Shown: piece by piece, positions 34,548 through 42,314 of the stretch
Layout of the letters: every line of letters starts with the position of its first letter
How positions within the stretch are numbered: position 1 is the first letter of the stretch
From: [Clostridium] scindens
GTDB lineage: Bacteria; Bacillota; Clostridia; Lachnospirales; Lachnospiraceae
Assembly (NCBI RefSeq): GCF_019597925.1
Contig: NZ_CP080442.1
Location: 96,001-160,000 of the forward strand
DNA: 64,000 bases
Direction: 5' to 3'
The notes under the pieces: generated by a model
Seen by the model: the letters and a program-made list of their open reading frames with translations, nothing else
Databases searched by the model: none
What the model was told of the DNA's origin: nothing
Position numbers and translations under genes: made by a program

Positions 34548-35990
34548 ATGGCAAAGGAAAAGAAATTAGTTGAAAGCATCACGCCACGTGATGAGGATTT
34601 CGCGCAATGGTACACAGATGTGGTACGCGAGGCCGAACTCTGCGATTATTCAAGCGTAAAGGGATGCCTGAACTACCTGCCTAATGGCTACGCAATCTGG
34701 GAACTGATCCAGGCGGATCTTGACAAGCGTTTTAAAGAGACCGGGGTAGAGAATGTATACCTCCCAACTTTGATTCCAGAGAGCCTTTTGGAAAAAGAAG
34801 CGGATCATATCGAAGGATTCGCTCCGGAAGTAGCATGGGTTACACATGGCGGTATGGAAAGACTACAGGAAAGATTATGCATCCGTCCTACATCAGAGAC
34901 GCTGTTCTGTGATTTGTGGGCAAAGACGGTTCAGTCATATAGAGATCTTCCAAAGGTATGGAATCAGTGGAATACCGTACTGCGCTGGGAGAAGACAACA
35001 AGACCTTTCCTTCGTTCAAGAGAATTCTTATGGCAGGAAGGCCACACAATCCATGCAACATATGAAGAGGCAGAGGAACGCACGATCCAGATGCTTCATG
35101 TATACGAAGACTGCTACAAGGAGACGCTTGCGATACCATTCGTATCCGGAAGAAAGGCAGAGCATGAGAAGTTTGCCGGAGCACAGGATACGTACACCAT
35201 TGAAGCGCTGATGCATGACGGAAAAGCCCTGCAGTCCGCAACCAGCCATTTCTTCGGAAGCGGATTCCCGGATGCGTTCGGAATCAAGTATGTGGATAAG
35301 AACAACCAGCTTCAGAGCGTATATGAGACATCCTGGGGATGGTCTACAAGAAGTATCGGCGCCCTTATCATGGTTCATGGCGATGACAGCGGACTGGTGC
35401 TTCCGCCTCATGTGGCTCCTGTAGAATGCCGGATCATCCCGATCGCACAGCACAAAGAAGGCGTGCTGGACAGATCTTTTGCACTGCTGGATGAACTTAA
35501 GAAGGCTGGATACAGAGTGAAGATCGATGACTCTGATAAGAGTACAGGATGGAAATTCTCTGAGCAGGAGATGCTGGGAATTCCTACTCGTATCGAGATC
35601 GGACCGAAGGATATTGAGAAGAACCAGGTGGTCGTTGTCCGCCGTGATAACCGTGAAAAGATCGTCGTATCCTTGGATGAGATTGCAGTGAAGCTGCGCG
35701 ACATCTTAGAGCAGGAGCAGCAGGATATGTATGACAGGGCGAATGAGTTCCTTCAGGGCCACATCGATACTGCTACAACCATGGATGAAATGGTTGAGAA
35801 GTTCAAGGCTAACCGTGGATTTGTCAAGGCTTGCTGGTGTGGAGATCCAGAATGCGAAGGCGAAGTGAAGTACGCCACAGGCGGAGCGGCAACCAGATGT
35901 CTGATCGAAGATGAGGAAATGATTTCCGATAAATGTATCTGGTGTGGAAAGCCGGCCAAGCATATGGCATACTGGGGCAAATCCTACTAG
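34548..35990 (+). CDS. proS: Prolyl-tRNA synthetase, archaeal/eukaryote-like type
   Basis: 480 residues, the short ProRS class without the editing insertion. Class II motifs are VENVYLPTLIPESLL, CIRPTSETLFCDLWAKT, RWEKTTRPFLRSREFLWQEG (motif 2), and the late SWGWSTRSIGALIMVHGD. The anticodon-binding domain begins near ECRIIPI. The C-terminus carries a Cys site (CWCGDPEC...CIWCGK), a zinc module typical of this type. It charges tRNA-Pro in the cytoplasm and is controlled by the T-box leader. Confidence 0.95.
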   Translation: MAKEKKLVESITPRDEDFAQWYTDVVREAELCDYSSVKGCLNYLPNGYAIWELIQADLDKRFKETGVENVYLPTLIPESLLEKEADHIEGFAPEVAWVTHGGMERLQERLCIRPTSETLFCDLWAKTVQSYRDLPKVWNQWNTVLRWEKTTRPFLRSREFLWQEGHTIHATYEEAEERTIQMLHVYEDCYKETLAIPFVSGRKAEHEKFAGAQDTYTIEALMHDGKALQSATSHFFGSGFPDAFGIKYVDKNNQLQSVYETSWGWSTRSIGALIMVHGDDSGLVLPPHVAPVECRIIPIAQHKEGVLDRSFALLDELKKAGYRVKIDDSDKSTGWKFSEQEMLGIPTRIEIGPKDIEKNQVVVVRRDNREKIVVSLDEIAVKLRDILEQEQQDMYDRANEFLQGHIDTATTMDEMVEKFKANRGFVKACWCGDPECEGEVKYATGGAATRCLIEDEEMISDKCIWCGKPAKHMAYWGKSY

Positions 35991-36013
35991 GAAATAGAGT
36001 GCTTAGAATATCA

Positions 36014-36066
36014 GGAACTGCTGTACCAAGAGTGAAAAAACCTTGGTATGGCAGTTCTTTTTTTCT
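36014..36066 (+). terminator. Terminator after proS
   Basis: GAACTGCTGTACCAAG pairs with CTTGGTATGGCAGTTC (one G-U pair), followed by eight T at 36058-36065. Confidence 0.9.
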
Positions 36067-36154
36067 TGGAACAGTCTTGGAATATCATAGATTTGTTAAT
36101 TCAGGAAGAAATGTGATATGATAGGATAAGCTAGTTTATTTGGAGGATATCGCT

Positions 36155-37483
36155 GTGGGAGATAGAACTATACAATTGCCTGAAAAAGTAGGCAGAATTA
36201 TCGGGACGCTTCAGGAACATGGGTATGAGGCGTATGCAGTAGGCGGATGCATCCGGGATTCTATCCTGGGAAGGGAGCCGGAGGATTGGGATATCACGAC
36301 ATCAGCCATGCCGGAAGAAACAAAGGCTTTGTTCGATAAGACGTTTGATACCGGCATCCAGCATGGAACGATTACGGTACTTCTGGAAAAAGAAGGATTC
36401 GAAGTGACGACGTACCGGATCGATGGGAAATACGAAGACAGCAGGCATCCGAAGGAAGTTACCTTTACGCGCAATCTCCGGGAAGATCTGCTTCGGAGGG
36501 ATTTTACCATCAATGCGATGGCATATAATGAAACGGATGGCCTGGTTGATATATTTGGAGGGCTTGAAGATCTGGAAGCAGGGATGATACGCTGCGTTGG
36601 CAACGCGAAGGAACGATTCAAAGAAGACGCGCTTAGAATCCTGCGGGGAGTGCGCTTTGCGGCCCAGCTGGGATTCAATATAGAGGAGGACACCCGGCAG
36701 GGGATGAAAGAACTGGCCTGGACGCTTCAGAATATCAGTGCGGAAAGAATACAGGTAGAATTAGTAAAAATGATTACATCAAAGCGTCCGGAAATGGTGC
36801 GTGAGGCATATGAATTAGGAATGACGCGGATAGTTCTTCCGGAATTTGACCAGTTGATGACGACTGGCCAGGAGACGCCGCACCATAGGTATAATGTGGG
36901 CGAGCATACGCTGCATGCCATGAAGAATATCCGCGCGGATAAGATCCTAAGGCTTGCCATGCTGCTGCATGATATGGGGAAGCCGGCGTTAAAGACGGTG
37001 GATGAAGCAGGAGTCGCCCATTTTAAGAAGCATGCCCTGGAGAGCGAGAGAATTGCCGGAAATGTGCTAAGAAGGCTGAAATTCGACAATGATACGATAC
37101 GCAAAGTGACAAGGCTGGTCCGCTACCATGACCTTCGCATGCCTGCCACGGCAAAAAGCGTTCGCAGGGCCATGAACCAGATCGGGGAAGAACTATTCCC
37201 ATATTACATGGAAGTACGCCGCGCGGACGTGCTGGCCCAGAGCATGTATCAGAGGGAGGAAAAGATCGAGAATCTGGATCAGATAGAAGAATTATACCGC
37301 CAGATCGTGGAAGATGGCGACTGCGTATCTTTAAAGGATCTGGCAGTGACCGGCCGGGATCTGATCGCCTCGGGCATGAAGCCTGGCAAGGAAATTGGCG
37401 AGAAACTGGAGGAATTGCTGAAACTGGTCATAGAGGATCCCAAATTAAATACAAAGGAAGAACTGCTGAAACGGCTGAATTAA
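36155..37483 (+). CDS. cca: CCA tRNA nucleotidyltransferase with HD domain
   Basis: 442 residues. It adds or repairs the 3' CCA end of tRNAs. The N-terminal polymerase-beta fold has AVGGCIRDSILG and EDWDITTSA (metal Asps), then RRDFTINAMAY and RILRGVRFAAQLGF. The central HD phosphohydrolase domain has LAMLLHDMGKP and HALESE. An in-frame TTG occurs at 36140, but the GTG at 36155 lies 8 bases after TTGGAGG and is the better start. Confidence 0.93.
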   Translation: MGDRTIQLPEKVGRIIGTLQEHGYEAYAVGGCIRDSILGREPEDWDITTSAMPEETKALFDKTFDTGIQHGTITVLLEKEGFEVTTYRIDGKYEDSRHPKEVTFTRNLREDLLRRDFTINAMAYNETDGLVDIFGGLEDLEAGMIRCVGNAKERFKEDALRILRGVRFAAQLGFNIEEDTRQGMKELAWTLQNISAERIQVELVKMITSKRPEMVREAYELGMTRIVLPEFDQLMTTGQETPHHRYNVGEHTLHAMKNIRADKILRLAMLLHDMGKPALKTVDEAGVAHFKKHALESERIAGNVLRRLKFDNDTIRKVTRLVRYHDLRMPATAKSVRRAMNQIGEELFPYYMEVRRADVLAQSMYQREEKIENLDQIEELYRQIVEDGDCVSLKDLAVTGRDLIASGMKPGKEIGEKLEELLKLVIEDPKLNTKEELLKRLN

Positions 37484-37503
37484 AGAAAATCCCCTGCCCT
37501 TAA

Positions 37504-37532
37504 TCATATTTTCTCTTTTCCTGACATACGTT
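37504..37532 (+). promoter_or_regulatory. Sigma-E-like promoter of the CotS-like gene
   Basis: TCATATT (37504-37510), 14 bases, CATACGTT (37525-37532). This fits the sigma-E consensus KMATATT-N13/14-CATACANT with one mismatch. Confidence 0.65.
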
Positions 37533-37568
37533 AGAGAGAATATGTAATATAGAGTGCAGGGGATTAGT

Positions 37569-38582
37569 ATGCAGGAATATGAACTAGGTGTTTTAGAGCA
37601 GTATAATATAGAAGTCATCAGCACCCGTAAAACCAGGGGTGCTATTTTATGCGACACGGATCAGGGGCTGCTTTTGCTGAAAGAAGTGAGGGTGTCTGAG
37701 AAACGTATCCCTGCGCTGTACGAATTGTATGAATATCTTTATAGCCAGGGATATGGAAGAATAGACAGGATCATACTGACCAGGGAAGGAGAATGCCTTT
37801 CTGCGCTGGAAGACGGCAGCAGATATATGCTGAAGTCCTGGTTTAAGGGCCGGGAGTGCGATGTAAAGAAACCGGCAGAACTGCTTGCGGCATCCGGCAA
37901 CCTGGCGAAGCTTCATATATTGATGCGCCATGAACTGGAGAGCAATGTGACGGCGGGAGCCCATCTGAAAGATGAGTATCTGCGCCATAACAGGGAATTA
38001 AAAAAGGTGCGTAAGTTTATGAGAGGCATTGCGCCCAAAGGAGAATTTGAATTCGCGTTTCTGAAGCATTTTGACCAGATCTACCAGTGGGCGGACGCGG
38101 CGATAGCGGAATTGGAGAATTCGGACTATGAGAGCCTCTACCAGGACAGCGTCAAGAACTGCTGTATGACCCACGGCGAGTATAACTACCATAATATACT
38201 GATGGTGCAGGGGGATTATAATTACAAGAAAGAGCCTTACCGCATTGCCACCACTAACTTTGAGAAGTTTAAGAGGGATGTGCAGGTGGAGGATCTGTAT
38301 TATTTCCTGCGCAAGGTCATGGAAAAACACGGATGGAAGGAACGGCTTGGGGACAATATGATCAATGCATATTCCGCGATCAGGCCGATTACGGATGCGG
38401 AGCTGGAATATCTTAAGATACGCCTGATCTATCCGGAGAAGTTCTGGAAGATTGCCAATTCGTATTATCATTCGAATAAGGCGTGGATATCCATAAAAAG
38501 TATAGAGAAACTCAATACTTCCATTAAGCAGACAGAAGAAAAGAAGCGGTTTTTAGAGGACATATTTTCTTTTCATTTATAA
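37569..38582 (+). CDS. CotS-family spore coat protein
   Basis: 337 residues with an aminoglycoside-kinase-like fold as in CotS/CotI/YutH. It has LLLLKEVRVSEKRI (nucleotide-lysine region), LAKLHILMRHE, CCMTHGEYNYHNILM (catalytic-loop equivalent, with His-Gly-Glu instead of the usual His-Gly-Asp), and EDLYYFLRKVMEKHGW. These proteins sit in the spore coat or modify its components. The ATG at 37569 follows AGGGG. A sigma-E-like promoter ends 37 bp upstream, which supports expression in the mother cell. Confidence 0.87.
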   Translation: MQEYELGVLEQYNIEVISTRKTRGAILCDTDQGLLLLKEVRVSEKRIPALYELYEYLYSQGYGRIDRIILTREGECLSALEDGSRYMLKSWFKGRECDVKKPAELLAASGNLAKLHILMRHELESNVTAGAHLKDEYLRHNRELKKVRKFMRGIAPKGEFEFAFLKHFDQIYQWADAAIAELENSDYESLYQDSVKNCCMTHGEYNYHNILMVQGDYNYKKEPYRIATTNFEKFKRDVQVEDLYYFLRKVMEKHGWKERLGDNMINAYSAIRPITDAELEYLKIRLIYPEKFWKIANSYYHSNKAWISIKSIEKLNTSIKQTEEKKRFLEDIFSFHL

Positions 38583-38598
38583 CTTCCTGTTGTATAAT
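38570..38598 (+). promoter_or_regulatory. Promoter of the phosphoglucomutase gene
   Basis: TTTTCA (38570-38575), 17 bases, TATAAT (38593-38598), inside the end of the previous gene. Confidence 0.5.
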
Positions 38599-38626
38599 AA
38601 AAGCATTAAGGACAGGAGGTACGACT

Positions 38627-40360
38627 ATGGAATATCGTGAAAAATATGAGGGATGGCTAAGCAATCCATACTTTGATGAAAACACAAAGGATGAACTAAG
38701 AAGCATAGCGGAAGATGATAATGAGATCAAGGAGCGCTTCTATAAAGATCTCGAATTTGGAACTGCCGGACTAAGAGGAATCATCGGCGCAGGAACGAAC
38801 CGCATGAACATCTATACGGTCAGGAAGGCAACCCAGGGGCTTGCCAACTATATTATGAAGAATGGCGGTCAGGCGAAAGGCGTGGCGATCGCATACGATT
38901 CCCGGCGCATGTCTCCGGAGTTTGCAGATGAAGCTGCACTGTGCCTTGCCGCTAACGGAATCAAGGCGTACGTGTTTGAATCCCTGCGCCCGACGCCGGA
39001 ACTTTCTTATGCTGTTCGCTCCCTTGGATGCATAGCCGGAATTAACATTACAGCCAGCCATAATCCGCCGGAGTATAATGGATACAAGGTATACTGGGAG
39101 GATGGCGCACAGATCACCCCGCCTCATGACAAAGGAATCATGGCTGAGGTTGAGGCAGTTACGGATTATAATACGGTTAAGACTATGGGGCTTGAGGAAG
39201 CAAAGAAGGCCGGACTCTATGAAGTGATCGGGCAGGAAGTGGACGATGGCTACATTGCAGAACTTAAGAAGCAGGTGATCCATCAGGACTCTATTGATGC
39301 GGTAGGCAAGGAACTGAAGATCGTCTACAGTCCTCTTCACGGTACCGGAAATATACCGGCAAGGCGCATTCTGAAGGAACTGGGGTTTGAAAATGTATAT
39401 GTAGTAAAAGAACAGGAATTGCCGGACGGAGAATTCCCGACCGTTTCCTATCCGAATCCGGAGGCCAAGGAAGCCTTTGAACTTGGACTTGCGCTTGCCA
39501 AAGAAGTGGATGCCGATCTGGTGCTGGCTACAGACCCGGATGCGGACCGCCTTGGAGTGTACGTAAAAGATGCCAAGTCAGGAGAGTACAAGGTGCTTAC
39601 CGGCAATATGTCCGGCTGCCTGCTTGCAGACTATGAGATCGGCCAGCGCAAGGAAGTCAGCGGGCTTCCGGATGACGGCTATCTCATTAAGACGATTGTA
39701 ACCTCCAATCTGGCGGACGCCATAGCCAAAGGCTACAATATTGGGCTTATCGAGGTTCTGACCGGCTTTAAGTATATCGGACAGCAGATCCTTGGATTCG
39801 AGACTACGGGGAAAGGGACATATCTCTTTGGGTTTGAAGAAAGTTATGGCTGCCTGATCGGAACCCACGCAAGGGACAAGGATGCGATCGTAGCGACAAT
39901 GGCCCTGTGCGAGGCTGCGGCTTATTATAAGACGAAGGGCAAGACTTTGTGGGACGCTATGGTGGACATGTATGACAAGTATGGCTATTACAAGGATGAT
40001 ATCCAGTCTATCACGCTAAAAGGAATCGAGGGTCTTCAGAAGATCCAGGAAATCTTAGAGACTCTGCGTAAGAACCCGCCGATGGAAGTAGGCGGATACA
40101 AGGTGCTGAAGGTAAGGGATTACCAGGCTGATACGATCAAAGACGTGGCTACAGGCGATGTGACGCAGACCGGGCTTCCAACATCCAACGTCTTGTATTA
40201 TGATCTGACGGATGACGCCTGGCTGTGCGTAAGGCCATCCGGTACGGAGCCTAAGGTAAAATTCTACTATGGAATCAAGGGAAGTTCTCTTGAAGATGCG
40301 GATGAAAAATCAAGCAAGCTTGGAGAAGAAGTTTTATCCATGATCAACACCATGATGTAA
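38627..40360 (+). CDS. Phosphoglucomutase/phosphomannomutase (PgcA-like)
   Basis: 577 residues, the long alpha-D-phosphohexomutase type. It interconverts glucose-1-P and glucose-6-P, feeding glgC and cell-wall sugars. It has GTAGLRGIIGAGTNRMN near the N-terminus, the phospho-serine loop ITASHNPPEYNGYK, the Mg site LATDPDADRLG, the sugar loop FGFEESYG, and the phosphate-binding RPSGTEPK at the end. The ribosome site is GACAGGAGG. Confidence 0.94.
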   Translation: MEYREKYEGWLSNPYFDENTKDELRSIAEDDNEIKERFYKDLEFGTAGLRGIIGAGTNRMNIYTVRKATQGLANYIMKNGGQAKGVAIAYDSRRMSPEFADEAALCLAANGIKAYVFESLRPTPELSYAVRSLGCIAGINITASHNPPEYNGYKVYWEDGAQITPPHDKGIMAEVEAVTDYNTVKTMGLEEAKKAGLYEVIGQEVDDGYIAELKKQVIHQDSIDAVGKELKIVYSPLHGTGNIPARRILKELGFENVYVVKEQELPDGEFPTVSYPNPEAKEAFELGLALAKEVDADLVLATDPDADRLGVYVKDAKSGEYKVLTGNMSGCLLADYEIGQRKEVSGLPDDGYLIKTIVTSNLADAIAKGYNIGLIEVLTGFKYIGQQILGFETTGKGTYLFGFEESYGCLIGTHARDKDAIVATMALCEAAAYYKTKGKTLWDAMVDMYDKYGYYKDDIQSITLKGIEGLQKIQEILETLRKNPPMEVGGYKVLKVRDYQADTIKDVATGDVTQTGLPTSNVLYYDLTDDAWLCVRPSGTEPKVKFYYGIKGSSLEDADEKSSKLGEEVLSMINTMM

Positions 40361-40367
40361 GCCAGGG

Positions 40368-40443
40368 AAAAAGTGGGAAAACCCTGAAAATACGGGAAAA
40401 ACTGAGAAATCACCTTGACAAATACAGGGAAAACAGGTATAAC
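40368..40443 (+). promoter_or_regulatory. hup promoter preceded by phased A-tracts
   Basis: TTGACA (40415-40420), 17 bases, TATAAC (40438-40443). Upstream, A-runs begin at 40368, 40378, 40387, 40397 and 40407, about one helical turn apart, most within GGGAAAA units. Such phasing bends DNA. Confidence 0.7.
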
Positions 40444-40542
40444 AGTAACTAAAGGCATGCCATATGAGCGTATGGGGAGCCGAATAATTTGTAGAATTGA
40501 AAATAAGGGATTCTATACGTAAACAAGAGGAGGAAATTATCC

Positions 40543-40818
40543 ATGAACAAAACAGAATTAGTAGCAGCAATCGCTGACCAGGCAGAATTATCTAAAAAAG
40601 ATTCTGAAAAAGCATTAAAGGCTTTTATTGATGTTGTAACAGATGAACTGAAAAAAGATCATAAGGTACAGTTAGTCGGCTTTGGCACTTTCGAAGTAAG
40701 CAAGAGAGCAGCAAGAGAAGGAAGAAATCCTCAGACAGGAAAAACCATGAAGATTGAAGCATGCAAGGCTCCAAAATTCAAAGCTGGAAAAGCATTGAAA
40801 GACGCTGTTAACGCATAA
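40543..40818 (+). CDS. hup: HU-family DNA-binding protein
   Basis: 91 residues, the normal HU length. It starts MNKTELVAAIADQAELSKKD and has VQLVGFGTFEVSKRAAREGR, NPQTGK (the beta-arm with its DNA-inserting Pro) and FKAGKALKDAVN. It is the main nucleoid protein, bending and compacting DNA. The strong ribosome site is GAGGAGGAAA. It is transcribed from its own promoter and ends at a clear terminator. Confidence 0.97.
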   Translation: MNKTELVAAIADQAELSKKDSEKALKAFIDVVTDELKKDHKVQLVGFGTFEVSKRAAREGRNPQTGKTMKIEACKAPKFKAGKALKDAVNA

Positions 40819-40852
40819 TTCGGCGAACGGATAAGTTTTATAAAAGTATAGG

Positions 40853-40882
40853 AATAGAGAGCGCCTTACGCTCTCTATTTTT
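40853..40882 (+). terminator. Terminator after hup
   Basis: ATAGAGAGCG (40854-40863) pairs with CGCTCTCTAT (40869-40878), then TTTTT. It is only 20 bp before the rqcP start, so rqcP relies on read-through or a promoter inside this region. Confidence 0.85.
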
Positions 40883-40902
40883 ATGTCTGGAAGGAGGATG
40901 TT

Positions 40903-41142
40903 ATGAGACTGGACAAGTTTTTAAAGGTTTCCCGCCTGATCAAGAGGAGGACCGTGGCAAACGAGGCCTGCGATGCAGGAAGAGTGACGGTCAATGGAAG
41001 CGTGGCAAAGGCCTCCGTGAAGGTAAAGCCAGGAGATATCATTGAGATTCAATTTGGAACGAAGACGGTGAAGGTGGAAGTGCTGGATATACAAGAGACT
41101 ACAAAAAAGGAAGAAGCCAAAGATCTATTCAAATATTTGTAA
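40903..41142 (+). CDS. rqcP: S4-domain RNA-binding protein RqcP (YabO/Hsp15-like)
   Basis: 79 residues, essentially one S4 domain: MRLDKFLKVSRLIKRRTVAN, CDAGRVTVNG and VKPGDIIEIQFG. RqcP stabilises tRNA on stalled 50S subunits during alanine-tailing quality control with RqcH. Its position before yabP-yabQ-divIC matches the Bacillus yab block. The ribosome site is GGAAGGAGG. Confidence 0.92.
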   Translation: MRLDKFLKVSRLIKRRTVANEACDAGRVTVNGSVAKASVKVKPGDIIEIQFGTKTVKVEVLDIQETTKKEEAKDLFKYL

Positions 41143-41185
41143 TAAATGGAAACAACCCTTCATAAGATAATTAAGAAAGGTTGTG

Positions 41186-41476
41186 ATGCGCATGGAAGAA
41201 AGAACCGTACAAAAAAACCATAAACTGGTGATCAATAACCGGAAAACCAGCCTTGTTACAGGCGTTATAGATGTGCTGTCCTTTGACCTGAATGAGATTC
41301 TGCTGGAGACGGAGCAGGGAATGATGATGGTGAAGGGGACAGATCTGCATGTCAACCGCCTGAGTCTGGAAAAAGGGGAAGTGGACCTGTCAGGAAATAT
41401 AGACAGCGTGGCATATTCGGATGTCCAGGCGCATGGCAAGCAGCAGGAGAATATATTCTCGAAATTATTCAGGTGA
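41186..41476 (+). CDS. yabP: Sporulation protein YabP
   Basis: 96 residues. It has HKLVINNRKTSLVTGVIDVLSF, LETEQGMMMVKGTDLHVNRL and LEKGEVDLSGNIDSV, all typical of YabP/YqfC beta-sheet proteins needed for spore cortex formation in the mother cell. Starts at 41183 (GTG), 41186 and 41192 (both ATG) are possible after AGAAAGG. A CATAAGATA at 41161-41169 could be a sigma-E -10, but no good -35 is visible. Confidence 0.9.
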   Translation: MRMEERTVQKNHKLVINNRKTSLVTGVIDVLSFDLNEILLETEQGMMMVKGTDLHVNRLSLEKGEVDLSGNIDSVAYSDVQAHGKQQENIFSKLFR

Positions 41477-41480
41477 TTGC

Positions 41481-41813
41481 ATGCCAGGACTGAAAGAAGA
41501 ATTAATGGTGTTTGTGATGGCGGTGATATCCGGCGCCATCGTGCGGCTGGCCTACCGCTGTATCGCCTGCTTCCGGAATATCATAAGGCATAATCTCGCA
41601 GCCATAGGGATAGAAGACCTTATTTTCTGGATCGGCTCTGCCATCTATATCTTTGTGCAGATTTACCATACAAGTGATGGTAGTATAAGGTGGCATTTTG
41701 TACTAGGTGTTGTGCTGGGGGCAGTTTTGATGACGGTTTTTTTAAGACAGTTGGAAAAAGTGTACAAAAAAATCTACACGCGTAAGAAGAAGGATTTTCC
41801 CCAAAAGTCTTGA
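41481..41813 (+). CDS. yabQ: Spore cortex biosynthesis protein YabQ
   Basis: 110 residues, a small membrane protein with two or three helices (LMVFVMAVISGAIVRLAY, DLIFWIGSAIYIFVQIY, FVLGVVLGAVLMTVFL) and a basic tail. The pattern and its position directly after yabP identify it. YabQ sits in the outer forespore membrane and is required for cortex. The ATG at 41481 follows AGGTGATTGC, 4 bp after the yabP stop. Confidence 0.88.
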   Translation: MPGLKEELMVFVMAVISGAIVRLAYRCIACFRNIIRHNLAAIGIEDLIFWIGSAIYIFVQIYHTSDGSIRWHFVLGVVLGAVLMTVFLRQLEKVYKKIYTRKKKDFPQKS

Positions 41814-41898
41814 TTAAAAGAAGGAAAAAAGTTAATATATTATTATTAATTGGGTGAGTATAGCCAGCAGGGGTGCCGGCGTAAGGGTGAGTAATTAT

Positions 41899-42222
41899 AT
41901 GAATGGAATTAAACAAAAGAGCCGTAGAAGGCGGCAGAAAAAACGCATACAGCGACATAAGAGAAGCGTGCTGGCGGTCAGCGCCGTAATTCTTCTGCTG
42001 GTAGTGGTAGTATCCGCGAGCAGCATGACGCTCCGCGCAAGAGATAAGTCCTATCAGGCACAGGAGATGGAGCTGAAGGAGCAGATAAAGGAAGAGACGG
42101 CACGCAAAGCAGAGATCAAGGATCTTGAGAAGTACGTGGGAACAGATGAATATGTAGAAGATGTTGCCAAAGACAAACTAGGTCTGGTACATGAGAATGA
42201 GATTATATTTAAGGCAAAATAA
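41899..42222 (+). CDS. divIC: DivIC/FtsB-like septum formation protein
   Basis: 107 residues. A strongly basic cytoplasmic N-terminus (RRRRQKKRIQRHKR) is followed by one TM helix (~25-44), a coiled coil (KSYQAQEMELKEQIKEETAR) and the conserved end DEYVEDVAKDKLGLVHENEIIF. It is part of the FtsL-DivIB-DivIC divisome subcomplex. The ATG at 41899 follows AAGGGTGAG; a longer frame upstream lacks a ribosome site. Confidence 0.88.
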   Translation: MNGIKQKSRRRRQKKRIQRHKRSVLAVSAVILLLVVVVSASSMTLRARDKSYQAQEMELKEQIKEETARKAEIKDLEKYVGTDEYVEDVAKDKLGLVHENEIIFKAK

Positions 42223-42231
42223 ACAGATGAT

Positions 42232-42266
42232 AAGCTTTAGGAAGTAGGATTCCTAAAGCTTTTTTC
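42232..42266 (+). terminator. Terminator after divIC
   Basis: AAGCTTTAGGAA (42232-42243) pairs with TTCCTAAAGCTT (42250-42261), then T's and TTTCTTTG. Confidence 0.9.
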
Positions 42267-42314
42267 TTTGTCTGGGAGAAATTTGTCTAATAACCATTGA
42301 AAGGGGAGCAAAGA

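Noticed and set aside
36140..36154. TTG at 36140 as the cca start
   Set aside because: It overlaps the GGAGG ribosome site. GTG at 36155 has the correct spacing.
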